64,000 nucleotides of DNA, taken from positions 1,674,001-1,738,000 of the forward strand of contig OZ244860.1 of assembly GCA_965221035.1 (NCBI GenBank), read 5' to 3'. Positions 52,403 to 63,453 of this stretch are shown here, in pieces. Each line of letters starts with the position of its first letter. The first letter of the stretch is position 1. The stretch is from UBA6522 sp965221035 (GTDB lineage: Bacteria; Pseudomonadota; Gammaproteobacteria; Steroidobacterales; Rariloculaceae). Under the pieces are notes generated by a model, which saw nothing but the letters and a program-made list of their open reading frames with translations, had not been told where the DNA came from and searched no databases. The translations under genes and the position numbers were made by a program.

Positions 52403-53971
52403 CTACCGCATCCCTGAAAACTCGTAGGTCGCCTGGCAGGCATCCGTTTCGTTCTCGAAGTCGACCAGCAAGGCGATCTGACGCTCGCTCGGCATGGCCA
52501 GGTAGCCGAGGGACCAGGTGCCGGACTTCGAAGCGGAAGATTCGTACGTCCCCGATGCGGTGAGCGCGCCGTCGGAGCCGTCGACCGTGCCGGTCAATTC
52601 AAGCACCTCGCCGAAGAAGTTGTCGAAAGTCAGCTGAATGGTTTCGCCCGCTTCGGCACCACCCGCCGTGGCGGTCAAGCTCGTCGAATCCACCAGCGCG
52701 ATGCTGCCGACGCATTCGTGCAGGTCTTGAAGCACCACGCTCTTGCCTTCAAAGGCCCCGCTTATGTGCCCGTAATCGGCTTGGGACGACATGGGTTCCG
52801 CTTCCGCCAGGGCGAGATCAAGATCGAACTGTGTCGTCAGCGTAGCTCCGTCGACATCCAGGTCCACCGAGTCGTTGTACGTATCGAAACTCTGCGCGCC
52901 CCGCATCACTTCAACGGATATGTCATATGGACCTACCAGAAGGTCATTGAAACTGACTTCGGTCTCGCTGGCCTGTAGCGTCTCGGACCTCGTCGAGCCC
53001 TGGCCGGTAACGCTGACGACGACCATCGTACGATTGGATCCGCGGGTAGCCACGGCGGCCGGAGGATCGACCAGCCCGGTGAATTCCAGCGTGGACCGAC
53101 AAGACCCGGATGGATTGTCGAGTTCGATCCGGGCCGCAAGTGCCCGCGGGGTCGGGGCCTGAAGTTGGGCGATCTCCCAGTTGCCGGTCGAGCCGTCCGA
53201 CGACTCGAAGGCACCCGCGGCGGTGAACGGTTCCGCGAGGCTGTCGACACGCCCGGTGAATTGCAGTTCCCCGCCTTCGAACATCGCCATGGACAACTCC
53301 ACACGGCCTTCCCTGACGATAACGTTCAGGTCCGACCGTAACGGGGAGGAGGCGTCGACGCCGATACAGTCACCCGGCGTCGCGGTGGCCATGCCCGTGT
53401 AGGTCCGGTCCAGCGCAGGCCGCACCACCGACTGCACCACCAGTTCTCCTCGCAGGAAGTTGAGGGGTGCCGTGATGTCGCCAAGGCCTTCATCGACTTC
53501 GATGGGAAAGGAATAGCTACCGACCTGCACGCCACCGCTGTCGAAGGTTACGCTCAGGTCGTAAGTGCCCACCGGCAATCCCTCGAACGTGACCGAACTC
53601 GTCTCGTTGTTCGCGTCGAGGGACCGGACGGCTTCCTCTCCGGTCAATTCTATGACGCCGATGGCCCCGGCCGGAAGTTCGGCGCGGGAACCGGCGGGGA
53701 TGCGAACAATGATCGCTCCCTCGGGAGGCGGCGGGGGCTCCACGACCGGAGGCTCGCTGACAACAACGGGTTCGGGTTCAGGTTCCGGCGGGAGTTCGAC
53801 CACTTCGACCGTCTCGCATGCAGTCAGGCTCAAGCAAAGGACTGGCAACGACAAAATCGGCAAGGACCACGTACGCCCACCCTCATTGCCGCCCGATCCG
53901 GGAGCGCGGCAGCACGCCGACAACGTTTGTCTGAACTCGCTTGCTCCGCTACGACCTTCGTTGCATTCCAT
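52403..53971 (-). CDS. Large lipoprotein of unknown function
   Basis: About 522 aa. A hydrophobic run LPILSLPVLCLSLTAC ends in a lipobox Cys, then a Pro/Glu-rich linker (ELPPEPEPEPVVVSEPPVVE). The mature part repeats beta-rich modules: two PEGA-like segments (FEGLPVGTYDLSVTFDSGGV; FNDLLVGPYDISVEVMRGAQ) and three related segments ending GTYESS/GAFESSDG ... W ... I-type (SGTWSLGYLAMPSERQIALL; TGNWEIAQLQAPTPRALAAR). This suggests a surface or periplasmic binding protein. The start is uncertain: the signal peptide is far from the ATG at 53971, and a TTG nearer to it (about 53863) is possible. Confidence 0.65.
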   Translation of the reverse strand: MECNEGRSGASEFRQTLSACCRAPGSGGNEGGRTWSLPILSLPVLCLSLTACETVEVVELPPEPEPEPVVVSEPPVVEPPPPPEGAIIVRIPAGSRAELPAGAIGVIELTGEEAVRSLDANNETSSVTFEGLPVGTYDLSVTFDSGGVQVGSYSFPIEVDEGLGDITAPLNFLRGELVVQSVVRPALDRTYTGMATATPGDCIGVDASSPLRSDLNVIVREGRVELSMAMFEGGELQFTGRVDSLAEPFTAAGAFESSDGSTGNWEIAQLQAPTPRALAARIELDNPSGSCRSTLEFTGLVDPPAAVATRGSNRTMVVVSVTGQGSTRSETLQASETEVSFNDLLVGPYDISVEVMRGAQSFDTYNDSVDLDVDGATLTTQFDLDLALAEAEPMSSQADYGHISGAFEGKSVVLQDLHECVGSIALVDSTSLTATAGGAEAGETIQLTFDNFFGEVLELTGTVDGSDGALTASGTYESSASKSGTWSLGYLAMPSERQIALLVDFENETDACQATYEFSGMR

Positions 53972-54260
53972 CCATTTCACCCGCGATTGTGCCTGTCGAC
54001 GATGCGCTGACACCGCCAGAACGCGCACCTCCCGCCCGGCCACGCAAGTGCGCTTGTCCATTTGATTTTGATCGGAAATTTAATCGAAGGCACGATGGTT
54101 GTAAACTTCCCGGTCAGGATTACCGGATCACTTGGCAGGTTCTGTCACGGTTGATCGCGTAAGATGTTGACCACAGACTCACGGATGTACCCGCGCCCGT
54201 GCACCATGTTGGAGCTTGACAAGCTCGAATGGCGGCTTGGTCTTGTTCAAGCAGGGACTT

Positions 54261-56504
54261 ATGCGCGATAACAACACCTTCCAGCAATTGTGGAACTCGG
54301 CGACGGCGGCAATCACGTCAGCAGTCACATCATGGGTGCGGAACGCCGGGCAGCATCTTGAGACCGCCTTCACGGTCGTCAGGCGACGAACCATCGAGGC
54401 CGGTCGTCGCGCGGCACACTTCACAAACAGGTTCGCGGGCCGCCTTCGGGAGGCAGCGCTGGCGGCGTCCCGACGCGTGGCGCGGGGATGGTTTCGAATA
54501 TCGGGGCGGCTCTACGGCACCATCGGAGTTTCGGTGGCGCTGACCTTCGTGGCAAGCCTCACAGGCTGGCTGGCTTTCGACCGGGTCGCCGATTCGCAAA
54601 CCCAGGTGAACGAGCAGAGCATCCCCCAACTCGCCGGATCGTTCGCCGTCGCGCAGCAGGGCAGCGCGCTGTCGGTGGCGGCTTCACGTTTGGCCGGGGT
54701 GGCGACTCAGGACGAACTGGCCGATGTCGTCGCCGGCATCCGCAACCAACGGCAGTCCTTCGAGACACAGTTGCTGTCGCTAACGGACCAGAGCGGCGAA
54801 CGGTTCGGGGAGGTTCGCAATCGTGGCGGCGCCCTGATCGCAAACATCGACGCCATCGTCAGGGCGGCGACCGACCGCCTGGCGTTGGAGCAACGCGGTT
54901 CGGCACTTCGCGCCGAGTTGGCCGAGCTGCAGCTGGAGCTGGACGACCTTATGGCCGACGCGCCCGGGCAACTCGCCAGCGACATGGCGCTGGCGGCCAG
55001 CCTCCTGAACAACGCCATGGTCGCGCCGGATGCCACGTTGCTGGAAGCGATCAGCGAGCGCTACGACCTCCTCGCCGAGCGAATCACCGCAGCGGGCGGG
55101 ACGGGGGGGCGTGATATCCTGTCCTCGACGGTCGCCCGCCTGTCCGGGCTGGGTGACGCCAGTCAGGGCGTATTCCGTATCCGGGCCGACCTGCTTGACC
55201 TGGGCGCGCGCGAACAGGCGCTGTTCGCCGAGAACCGCACGCTCGCCGACGAGATGATCGCGGCGATCGATGCCGTGGTGAGCGGCGCGCGGGAGGGGGC
55301 GACGATGGCGACCCAGGCTTCGGACAACGCCATCGACACCGGCAGAATCCTGCTGATCACCATCAACGGCATCGGCATCCTCGGCGCCGTTCTCGCCGCC
55401 TGGCTGGTGGTGGGCCGGCTGTTGTTGCGCCGCCTGGAACGCTTGTCGGACCGGATGCGGTCCATGGCCGATGGCGAACTGGAAGCCGAAGTGGATATCG
55501 ACGGTCGTGACGAGGTCGCCGAAATGGCCTCGGCGCTCGAGGTGTTCCGCCGTCATGCCCTGGAAGTTCAGCGGCTGAACCTGGTCGAAAAGCTCGCCCA
55601 GGAACTTCGCGAGAAAAATGGGCAATTGGAAGCGGCCTTCGAGAAGCTGCGTCAGGCGCAAGACCAGATTGTCGCCCGGGAAAAGCTCGCGGGGCTCGGC
55701 GAACTGGCCGCCGGGGTGGCTCACGAAATACGCAATCCGTTAAATTTTGTGAAGAACTTCTCGGAGGCGTCGGAGGAACTGCTGGCCGAATTGTACGAAA
55801 CGCTCGGCGACGACGACAATCGATTCAGCGACGCCCAGAAGCAGCTCTTGAGCGAGACCTGCGGGCTGCTGGCCACCAATCTGGAGCGTGTCAGCTCACA
55901 CGGCAGACGGGCCGAGCGCATCGTCGGCGAAATGCTCCGGATGGGCGGCTCCACGGGCAATCGGCAATCAACCGACATCAATCGGCTGCTTGAGGATCAA
56001 GCCGGCCTGGCCATCCGCACATTCCAGGCCGGCATACCGGAGATACGGCTCAAGGTCGAGCGGGACCTGGACCCCTCCGCGGGCCGCGTCGATGTGGTCG
56101 CCCAGGACATGGGAAGGGTCTTCCAGAATCTTGTGGACAACGCCTGTCACGCGGCGATGGAGCGATTCAATGCGGAGCAGCGTGATGGCACGAAGCACCC
56201 GCCCGCTGTCCGGCTTGCGACCCGGCGCCTGGACGACAACGTCGAGGTGCGTATCCGGGACAATGGCACCGGCATCGCGCCGGAATTCGTGGAGAAGATA
56301 TTCGACCCGTTCTTCACCACCAAGCCGCCGGACAAGGGCACGGGTCTGGGACTGTCCATCTGCAATGACATACTGCGCGGCCATGGCGGCACGATCAGCG
56401 TGGAGACGGAGCACGGACGCTTCACCGAGATGGTCCTTGAAATTCCGGGAGCCGCGGCGGACAAGGCTGGCGAAGCAACTTCGACAGACGCGCCATCCGA
56501 ATAA
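54261..56504 (+). CDS. Membrane-bound sensor histidine kinase
   Basis: 747 aa. After a basic N-terminal region, TM1 (GVSVALTFVASLTGWLAFDR) and TM2 (ITINGIGILGAVLAAWLVVG) enclose a helical periplasmic sensor of about 250 residues. HAMP (RRLERLSDRMRSMADGELEA) and a coiled coil (KLAQELREKNGQLEAAFEKL) lead to the H-box LAAGVAHEIRNPLNFVKNFS and the HATPase: NLVDNACHAAM (N), VRIRDNGTGIAPEF (G1), FFTTKPPDKGTGLGLS (F, G2). The organisation resembles TorS/DctB-like sensors. No response regulator is adjacent. ATG 54261 preceded by CAGGGA. Confidence 0.9.
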   Translation: MRDNNTFQQLWNSATAAITSAVTSWVRNAGQHLETAFTVVRRRTIEAGRRAAHFTNRFAGRLREAALAASRRVARGWFRISGRLYGTIGVSVALTFVASLTGWLAFDRVADSQTQVNEQSIPQLAGSFAVAQQGSALSVAASRLAGVATQDELADVVAGIRNQRQSFETQLLSLTDQSGERFGEVRNRGGALIANIDAIVRAATDRLALEQRGSALRAELAELQLELDDLMADAPGQLASDMALAASLLNNAMVAPDATLLEAISERYDLLAERITAAGGTGGRDILSSTVARLSGLGDASQGVFRIRADLLDLGAREQALFAENRTLADEMIAAIDAVVSGAREGATMATQASDNAIDTGRILLITINGIGILGAVLAAWLVVGRLLLRRLERLSDRMRSMADGELEAEVDIDGRDEVAEMASALEVFRRHALEVQRLNLVEKLAQELREKNGQLEAAFEKLRQAQDQIVAREKLAGLGELAAGVAHEIRNPLNFVKNFSEASEELLAELYETLGDDDNRFSDAQKQLLSETCGLLATNLERVSSHGRRAERIVGEMLRMGGSTGNRQSTDINRLLEDQAGLAIRTFQAGIPEIRLKVERDLDPSAGRVDVVAQDMGRVFQNLVDNACHAAMERFNAEQRDGTKHPPAVRLATRRLDDNVEVRIRDNGTGIAPEFVEKIFDPFFTTKPPDKGTGLGLSICNDILRGHGGTISVETEHGRFTEMVLEIPGAAADKAGEATSTDAPSE

Positions 56505-56563
56505 GCCGCCCGCTTGATGACGCGTCCGGCGAGGTGGGCGGGGGGTAGGCAGGCGAACCGATA

Positions 56564-58102
56564 GTGGACATTGCACAGCAAGTCATTGCGTTCCTGGCCT
56601 ACGCATTCGTTCTTCTGGTCGGACTGGGCGTTCTGCTGCTTGCGTCCTTGTTTGTCCGGGACGTGTCCCAGACCCGCAATGCGATCCGCAGGAATTTTCC
56701 GGTCATCGGTCGATTTCGGGGACTGTTCGAGCGGCTCGGCGAGTTTTTCCGGCAGTATTTCTTTGCGATGGACCGTGAGGAATTGCCCTTCAACCGGGCG
56801 GAGCGTTCCTGGGTCGACCGCGCCTCCAGGGGGACGGACAACACGATCGCGTTTGGATCGACCCGTGACCTGCGCCCCGTGGGAACCGTCATTTTCGTCA
56901 ATTGCGCCTTTCCCGTCCTGGAGCGGGACGTGGTCCGACCGGAACCGGTCACGTTGGGGCCCCATTGCGCCCATCCGTACACCGCCGCATCGCTGTTGAA
57001 TATCTCCGCGATGAGCTACGGCGCCATTTCAGGGCCTGCCACGGTTGCGCTCTCCCATGGCGCCCGCATGGCCCGTTGCTGGCTCAACACCGGCGAAGGT
57101 GGACTGTCGCCCCACCACCTGGCGGGAGGAGCGGATATCGTATTCCAGATCGGGACCGCCAAGTACGGCGTGTGCGATGAGCCCGGCATCCTTTCGGAGG
57201 AAAAGCTCCGGGGTATCGCCGCGCAGCAGCAGGTGAAGATGTTCGAGATCAAGCTGAGCCAGGGCGCCAAACCCGGCAAGGGAGGCATTCTGCCGGGCGT
57301 CAAGGTGACCGAAGAAATCGCCTCCATTCGCGGTATCCCGGTTGGCAGGGACTCGTTCAGTCCGAACCGGCACCTGGAAGTGGACAGCGCTGGGACCCTG
57401 CTGGACCTGATCCGCCGCGTGCGGTCGATCACCGGCAAACCCACCGGTTTCAAGACCGTCATCGGCGCCCATGACTGGCTGGACGAACTGTTCGAAGAGA
57501 TCCGGGGGCGGGGTATCGCAGAGGCCCCCGACTTCATCGCCCTGGACGGCGGCGACGGCGGCACCGGCGCCGCACCCATGCCCCTCATGGACAATGTCGG
57601 CCTGTCCATCCGCGAAAGCCTGCCGCTGCTGGTCGACCGGCTCCACGCCTACGGGCTGCGCGACCGGATCAAGGTCATTGCCGGTGGCAAGCTCATCACG
57701 CCGGTGGAGGCGGCCTGGGCGTATTGCGCGGGGGCCGACTTCGTGGTTTCGGCCCGGGGCTTCATGTTCGCGCTGGGCTGCATTCAGGCCCTGCAGTGCA
57801 ACCGCAACACCTGCCCCACCGGCATCACCACCCACAACAAGCGGCTACAGCGGGGGCTCAATCCCGGGAACAAGGCCGTTCGCGTCAACCAGTACGCCCG
57901 CCAGATGACGCGGGAGATCGAAATCATCGCGCATTCATGCGGCGTGCGCGAGCCGCGGGGGCTGCGGCGCCATCACTGCCGAATCGTCACCGAAACCGGC
58001 CGCTCCGTCCCGCTGGACGAACTGTTCCCTAACGTCGCGCAACGTGCTTCCACGGAGCCACATCGGCGTGCCAAAGCGGTAGCCCGCGGGCGCCAATCCT
58101 GA
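56564..58102 (+). CDS. FMN-binding glutamate synthase-like protein, membrane-anchored
   Basis: 512 aa. A single N-terminal helix (FLAYAFVLLVGLGVLLLASL) precedes a full Glu_synthase (GltB FMN) domain: NISAMSYGAISGPATVALSH, NTGEGGLSPHH, KLSQGAKPGKGGILPG, IALDGGDGGTGAAP, VIAGGKLITPVEAAWAYCAG ADFV and ALQCNRNTCPTGITTH (the Fe-S type Cys pair region). These YerD-like proteins lack the amidotransferase part; the reaction is not established. GTG start. Its 3' end overlaps the convergent squalene synthase gene by 74 bp. Confidence 0.87.
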   Translation: MDIAQQVIAFLAYAFVLLVGLGVLLLASLFVRDVSQTRNAIRRNFPVIGRFRGLFERLGEFFRQYFFAMDREELPFNRAERSWVDRASRGTDNTIAFGSTRDLRPVGTVIFVNCAFPVLERDVVRPEPVTLGPHCAHPYTAASLLNISAMSYGAISGPATVALSHGARMARCWLNTGEGGLSPHHLAGGADIVFQIGTAKYGVCDEPGILSEEKLRGIAAQQQVKMFEIKLSQGAKPGKGGILPGVKVTEEIASIRGIPVGRDSFSPNRHLEVDSAGTLLDLIRRVRSITGKPTGFKTVIGAHDWLDELFEEIRGRGIAEAPDFIALDGGDGGTGAAPMPLMDNVGLSIRESLPLLVDRLHAYGLRDRIKVIAGGKLITPVEAAWAYCAGADFVVSARGFMFALGCIQALQCNRNTCPTGITTHNKRLQRGLNPGNKAVRVNQYARQMTREIEIIAHSCGVREPRGLRRHHCRIVTETGRSVPLDELFPNVAQRASTEPHRRAKAVARGRQS

Positions 58103-59075
58103 AAAGCCAGCCTAGTCCTGCATTGCTCGAAAGTGCCAGATTGGTGGTCAGTATGACCGCCCGGACGGTACGCCTGGACACCTTCACTTCATTTCCGGAC
58201 CTGAAAAGCGGGTTTTGATGCAGCTTCCTCAGCGTCATCAAAGCCAACCCGATCGCCCACACGCAAAACCTTCGCATGCCCACTTCGTGTGCCGGAATCA
58301 TGCACGTGAATTCAAGCGCTTTCTTCAGGTGCCGATGAGTCACGGCGATCAGCGAACGCATGCCCGACCGGAAGACTTCACTGTCGTGAAACTCCTCAAG
58401 CCGTTCCAGTTTGAACTGCCTGCCCGGGAACATCGAACGGGGCAACCAGCACGTCCCCCGGAGCCGGTCTTCCCAGATATCCTTCAGAATGTTCGTCATC
58501 TGAAGACCCTGACCGAACGATACGGCGAGCCGTTTCAACTTCTGGCGCTTGCGGCGCAGACGCGGACTATGCGCGCAGAACAGCTCCGTCAGCATCTCGC
58601 CGACCACGCCGGCGACCACGTAGCAGTAAGCCTCCAGCTCCCGTATGTCACGTAAACCCCGCAGGCTTGCATTGCGCTGGAATCGGGCCATACCGGTGCA
58701 CATCACGGTGAGGCATCGGCTCAGGGCGCGCTGTTCGCCGGCGGAGAAGCTGCGCGTCACTCGTACAATCCTGGCGGTGTTTCTCACCAGATCGCGCTCG
58801 TCGTGCAATACCTGCTCCGACAAGAGCGAGGCCAGCGACTCGGCGAATGGCCCGGCATCCTCGCGTCCTTCGACCACCTCCAGCAAGCGTCGATGGAACT
58901 CGGACTTGCGGTCACTGTCCAGTGCGGGATCGTCTTCGATCGTATCGGCGATGCGACATAGCAGGTAGCCATTCGTCACCACCTCCGCCAATCGCGCGGG
59001 CAAGACCGGAATGGTCAGCGCGAACGTGCGCGAAACGCCGGGCAGGATTGACGACTGATATCCTGTGTCGCTCAT
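58029..59075 (-). CDS. Squalene/phytoene synthase family protein
   Basis: 348 aa trans-isoprenyl diphosphate head-to-head condensing enzyme. The two Asp-rich motifs are present: CRIADTIEDDP and TNILKDIWEDR. SRTFALTIPVLP, YCYVVAGVVGEMLTELF and AVSFGQGLQMTN fit the squalene synthase side, so squalene (from two farnesyl diphosphates) is the more likely product, possibly for hopanoids. A hydrophobic C-terminal part (VRAVILTTNLALSSNAGLGW) may anchor it to the membrane. ATG 59075 with GGGGAG upstream. 87 bp after rpoD, so readthrough from that operon is possible. Confidence 0.85.
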   Translation of the reverse strand: MSDTGYQSSILPGVSRTFALTIPVLPARLAEVVTNGYLLCRIADTIEDDPALDSDRKSEFHRRLLEVVEGREDAGPFAESLASLLSEQVLHDERDLVRNTARIVRVTRSFSAGEQRALSRCLTVMCTGMARFQRNASLRGLRDIRELEAYCYVVAGVVGEMLTELFCAHSPRLRRKRQKLKRLAVSFGQGLQMTNILKDIWEDRLRGTCWLPRSMFPGRQFKLERLEEFHDSEVFRSGMRSLIAVTHRHLKKALEFTCMIPAHEVGMRRFCVWAIGLALMTLRKLHQNPLFRSGNEVKVSRRTVRAVILTTNLALSSNAGLGWLFRIGARGLPLWHADVAPWKHVARR

Positions 59076-59162
59076 CCTTGGCTCCCCTGTTGCGGTCGGA
59101 TGGAGTTGTGCCGACTCGATTGGACCCCGCTGCAAGTTCGACCGACGCGCCGGCACGCGTTC

Positions 59163-60980
<1,818 letters not shown>

Positions 60981-61027
60981 CCTGCCTACTGTTCAGTCGA
61001 TGCAAACGGGTTATTTTACCTGATCGA

Positions 61028-62833
61028 TCAGTTATTTCCAGAGCCAATGATTGACTCGCCGGTGTCGGCGAAGTTCCCCGGTGGCCCGCGCAGACGATTC
61101 TGAAGTTCCCCGACTTCCGCGCGTTCACCGGGTGACAGCGTCGGCCTGGACAACAACGCTTCAAGCCGCTTCTTCAGGTGTTCGTTGGCGATTCGCCGCA
61201 GCATGTCCCGCAGTACGCCGGCCGCATCCTCCTCGGCGTCCAGCGGTGCGGTATCGAGCAACCTTCCCAGGTGGCGCCCCTCCGGGTCGTCGCGGAATCT
61301 CTCCAGCAACCGTGCGGGAGTGATCCCGGGGTCCTCGACGGCAAGTTCGACCAGCTGCCGCAACAATCGCGCCCCGGGTTGGTCCGTTCCGGTCAGGTCG
61401 GGTACCCCTTCCAGACTCTCGCAAATCGCCGGGTAGTTCAACACCAGGCGGATCGCCCGGCGAATGAGTGTGTCACGCGACTTCGGTTCCGCCCGCGGGA
61501 ACGCCCCTGCCCCTGCGTAGGCTGACCCTGACGCCGCCGACGCCTCTAGAGCACGGTCGAGTGCATCTACGTGCAGCCCGACAACCTCCGCCACGCTCTT
61601 GAGAAGCAGATCCCGATACACGCCCGGGGGCAGCGTGGAAAACAGCGGCTGGGCAAGTGCCACGAGGCGCGACCGGCCGTCGGCATGGGAAAGATCCACG
61701 CGGCTTTTCAGCTCCCCGAGCATGAACTCCGACAGCGGCGCCGCCGCGCGCGCCAGGTCGAGAAAGGCCTCGGGCCCCTCCGAGCGGACCAGTGAATCGG
61801 GGTCCTCGCCTTCGGGCAACAACAGGAATTGCAGTTCCACGTTGCCGCCCGCATGGGGCAGGGCCGTTTCCATGGCCCTCCAGGCGGCTTGCCGGCCGGC
61901 GCGGTCGCCGTCGAAGCAGAAGATGACCCGTTGCGCCATCCGGGTGAGCCGGCGCATGTGTACGACGGTCGTTGCAGTCCCCAGCGTCGCCACAGCGGGG
62001 CCGACGCCATGCTGCGCGAGAGACGCCACGTCCAGGTAGCCTTCCACCACCAGGACCTGGTCCGGGCGGCCTACGGTGCGCCCGGGTCCGTGCGACGCCT
62101 CGTAGATCCCGTAGAGTTCCCGGCCCTTGTGAAATACCGGCGTTTCCGGCGAGTTCATGTACTTGGGCTCACCCTCGCCGAGGACGCGGCCACCGAAGCC
62201 GAGCACGCGGCCCCGGGCGTCCCGGATGGGAAACATGATCCGGTCTCGGAACTTGTCGAATTCCCGGCCCTTGTCGCTCCGAGACACCAGTCCGGCGTCG
62301 ATCAGCCGCTGGCGCCGCAGCTCGTCACCGCCCAGCGCGCGAAGCACCGTGTCCCATGCGTCGGGCGCGTACCCCATGCCGAACCGTGCCGCAGTGGCAC
62401 CGTCGATGCCCCGCTTCTTCAGGTAATCGATCGCCTTGCGGCTGCCCTTGAGCGCCGACCTGTAGATTCGGTCGGCCTCGCTCAGAAGCCTGTAAAGATC
62501 CGCGCCGGCTTCGTCACGACGCGTGGCCCGCACGTTCTTCGGCACCTCCATCCCGAGAATCTCGGCCAGGGCTTCCACGGCATCGACAAAGCCGAGATTC
62601 TCATAGTTCATCAGAAAGCCGATGGCCGTGCCGTGCGCTCCACAGCCAAAACAGTGGTAGAAGCCCTTCTGGGCGCTCACGGTGAAGGAGGGCGTCTTCT
62701 CGTCGTGGAACGGGCACCGGGCCTTGTAGTCGCGGCCGGCCTTGGTCAGGGTGACGCGCCTGCCGACAACCTCGACGATATCGGCCCGCGCGATCAGGTC
62801 GTCGACAAAGGAATGGGGAATGCGCCCGTTCAT
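61028..62833 (-). CDS. dnaG: DNA primase
   Basis: 601 aa. CHC2 zinc finger: CPFHDEKTPSF and FYHCFGCGAHG at about residues 40-65. TOPRIM: VLVVEGYLDVASLAQHGVGP AVATLGT (Glu) and FCFDGDRAGRQAAWRAME (DxD). The C-terminal DnaB-binding domain follows from about 440. ATG 62833 (MNGRIPHSFVDDL) is preferred because the family starts there; an in-frame ATG ten codons upstream is possible. Synthesises RNA primers at the replication fork. Confidence 0.96.
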   Translation of the reverse strand: MNGRIPHSFVDDLIARADIVEVVGRRVTLTKAGRDYKARCPFHDEKTPSFTVSAQKGFYHCFGCGAHGTAIGFLMNYENLGFVDAVEALAEILGMEVPKNVRATRRDEAGADLYRLLSEADRIYRSALKGSRKAIDYLKKRGIDGATAARFGMGYAPDAWDTVLRALGGDELRRQRLIDAGLVSRSDKGREFDKFRDRIMFPIRDARGRVLGFGGRVLGEGEPKYMNSPETPVFHKGRELYGIYEASHGPGRTVGRPDQVLVVEGYLDVASLAQHGVGPAVATLGTATTVVHMRRLTRMAQRVIFCFDGDRAGRQAAWRAMETALPHAGGNVELQFLLLPEGEDPDSLVRSEGPEAFLDLARAAAPLSEFMLGELKSRVDLSHADGRSRLVALAQPLFSTLPPGVYRDLLLKSVAEVVGLHVDALDRALEASAASGSAYAGAGAFPRAEPKSRDTLIRRAIRLVLNYPAICESLEGVPDLTGTDQPGARLLRQLVELAVEDPGITPARLLERFRDDPEGRHLGRLLDTAPLDAEEDAAGVLRDMLRRIANEHLKKRLEALLSRPTLSPGERAEVGELQNRLRGPPGNFADTGESIIGSGNN

Positions 62834-62951
62834 GGGTACGCCTAGAATAACCCGAAGTGCCATCCAGGCTCTTCAGCCATGGATGGGGGCAGCTACCGGG
62901 GGGAGTTCAAATCGGGTCTTCGGACCGAGTCAGGACCCGCAGGCGCGCGGC

Positions 62952-63167
62952 TCAGTAGAGCGAGCGGCGCCTGGAAAGCTGTCTGGCCTGGCGCTTTACA
63001 TGCCGCTTGACGGCGGCCGCCTTCTTTCTCTTGCGCTCCTGGGTGGGCTTTTCGTAATACTCGCGCCGTCGCAATTCCGTCAGCACGCCGGCCTTCTCGC
63101 ACGCGCGCTTGAAGCGCCGCAGCGCCGCGTCGAAGTGCTCGCTTTCCTTGATTCGCACACTTGGCAT
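62952..63167 (-). CDS. rpsU: 30S ribosomal protein S21
   Basis: 71 aa basic protein beginning MPSVRIKESEHFDAALRRFK and continuing RACEKAGVLTELRRREYYEK, followed by a Lys/Arg-rich tail, a textbook S21. Assists initiation on the 30S subunit. First gene of the rpsU-dnaG-rpoD operon; 118 bp separate it from dnaG, enough for the partial terminator known in E. coli. A strong stem-loop lies about 64 nt upstream. Confidence 0.97.
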   Translation of the reverse strand: MPSVRIKESEHFDAALRRFKRACEKAGVLTELRRREYYEKPTQERKRKKAAAVKRHVKRQARQLSRRRSLY

Positions 63168-63239
63168 GGATTGTTCCCGTACTCAGGCGAAAGGCCCTCG
63201 ACCCGCCTGTGGCCGCAGCACCGTCACGCCAAAAAAATG

Positions 63240-63271
63240 TAGTCGGTCAAGTGCCGACGCTTGACCGACTA
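63240..63271 (-). terminator. Stem-loop with T-run upstream of rpsU
   Basis: Perfect 12-bp stem (63240-63251 with 63260-63271, TAGTCGGTCAAG arm) and an 8-nt loop; on the minus strand the stem is followed by ACATTTTTTT. It would act on transcripts entering the rpsU operon, as an attenuator or as the terminator of a gene formerly upstream. The rest of the 286-bp gap 63168-63453 shows an 11-bp tandem repeat GGGGACAAATT at 63329-63349 and no gene. Confidence 0.6.
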
Positions 63272-63453
63272 TGATAACTCTCCGACGCACGGGCCGCAAA
63301 AGAGGAATACGGCGGAACAAGGCGTCCCGGGGACAAATTGGGGACAAATGGCACGGATCCGGTCTGGCCACGATGGTGGTTTTCCCCCTACGGGGTCCGT
63401 ATCATTGCGGCATCAGACATGGGCACACCGCAGGTCGGTGTCGAGAGTGAACA

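Noticed and set aside
63329..63352. GGGGACAAATT tandem repeat as a possible integrase-gene remnant or att site
   Set aside because: The translated frames only faintly resemble integrase C-termini and no second att copy was found in the window.
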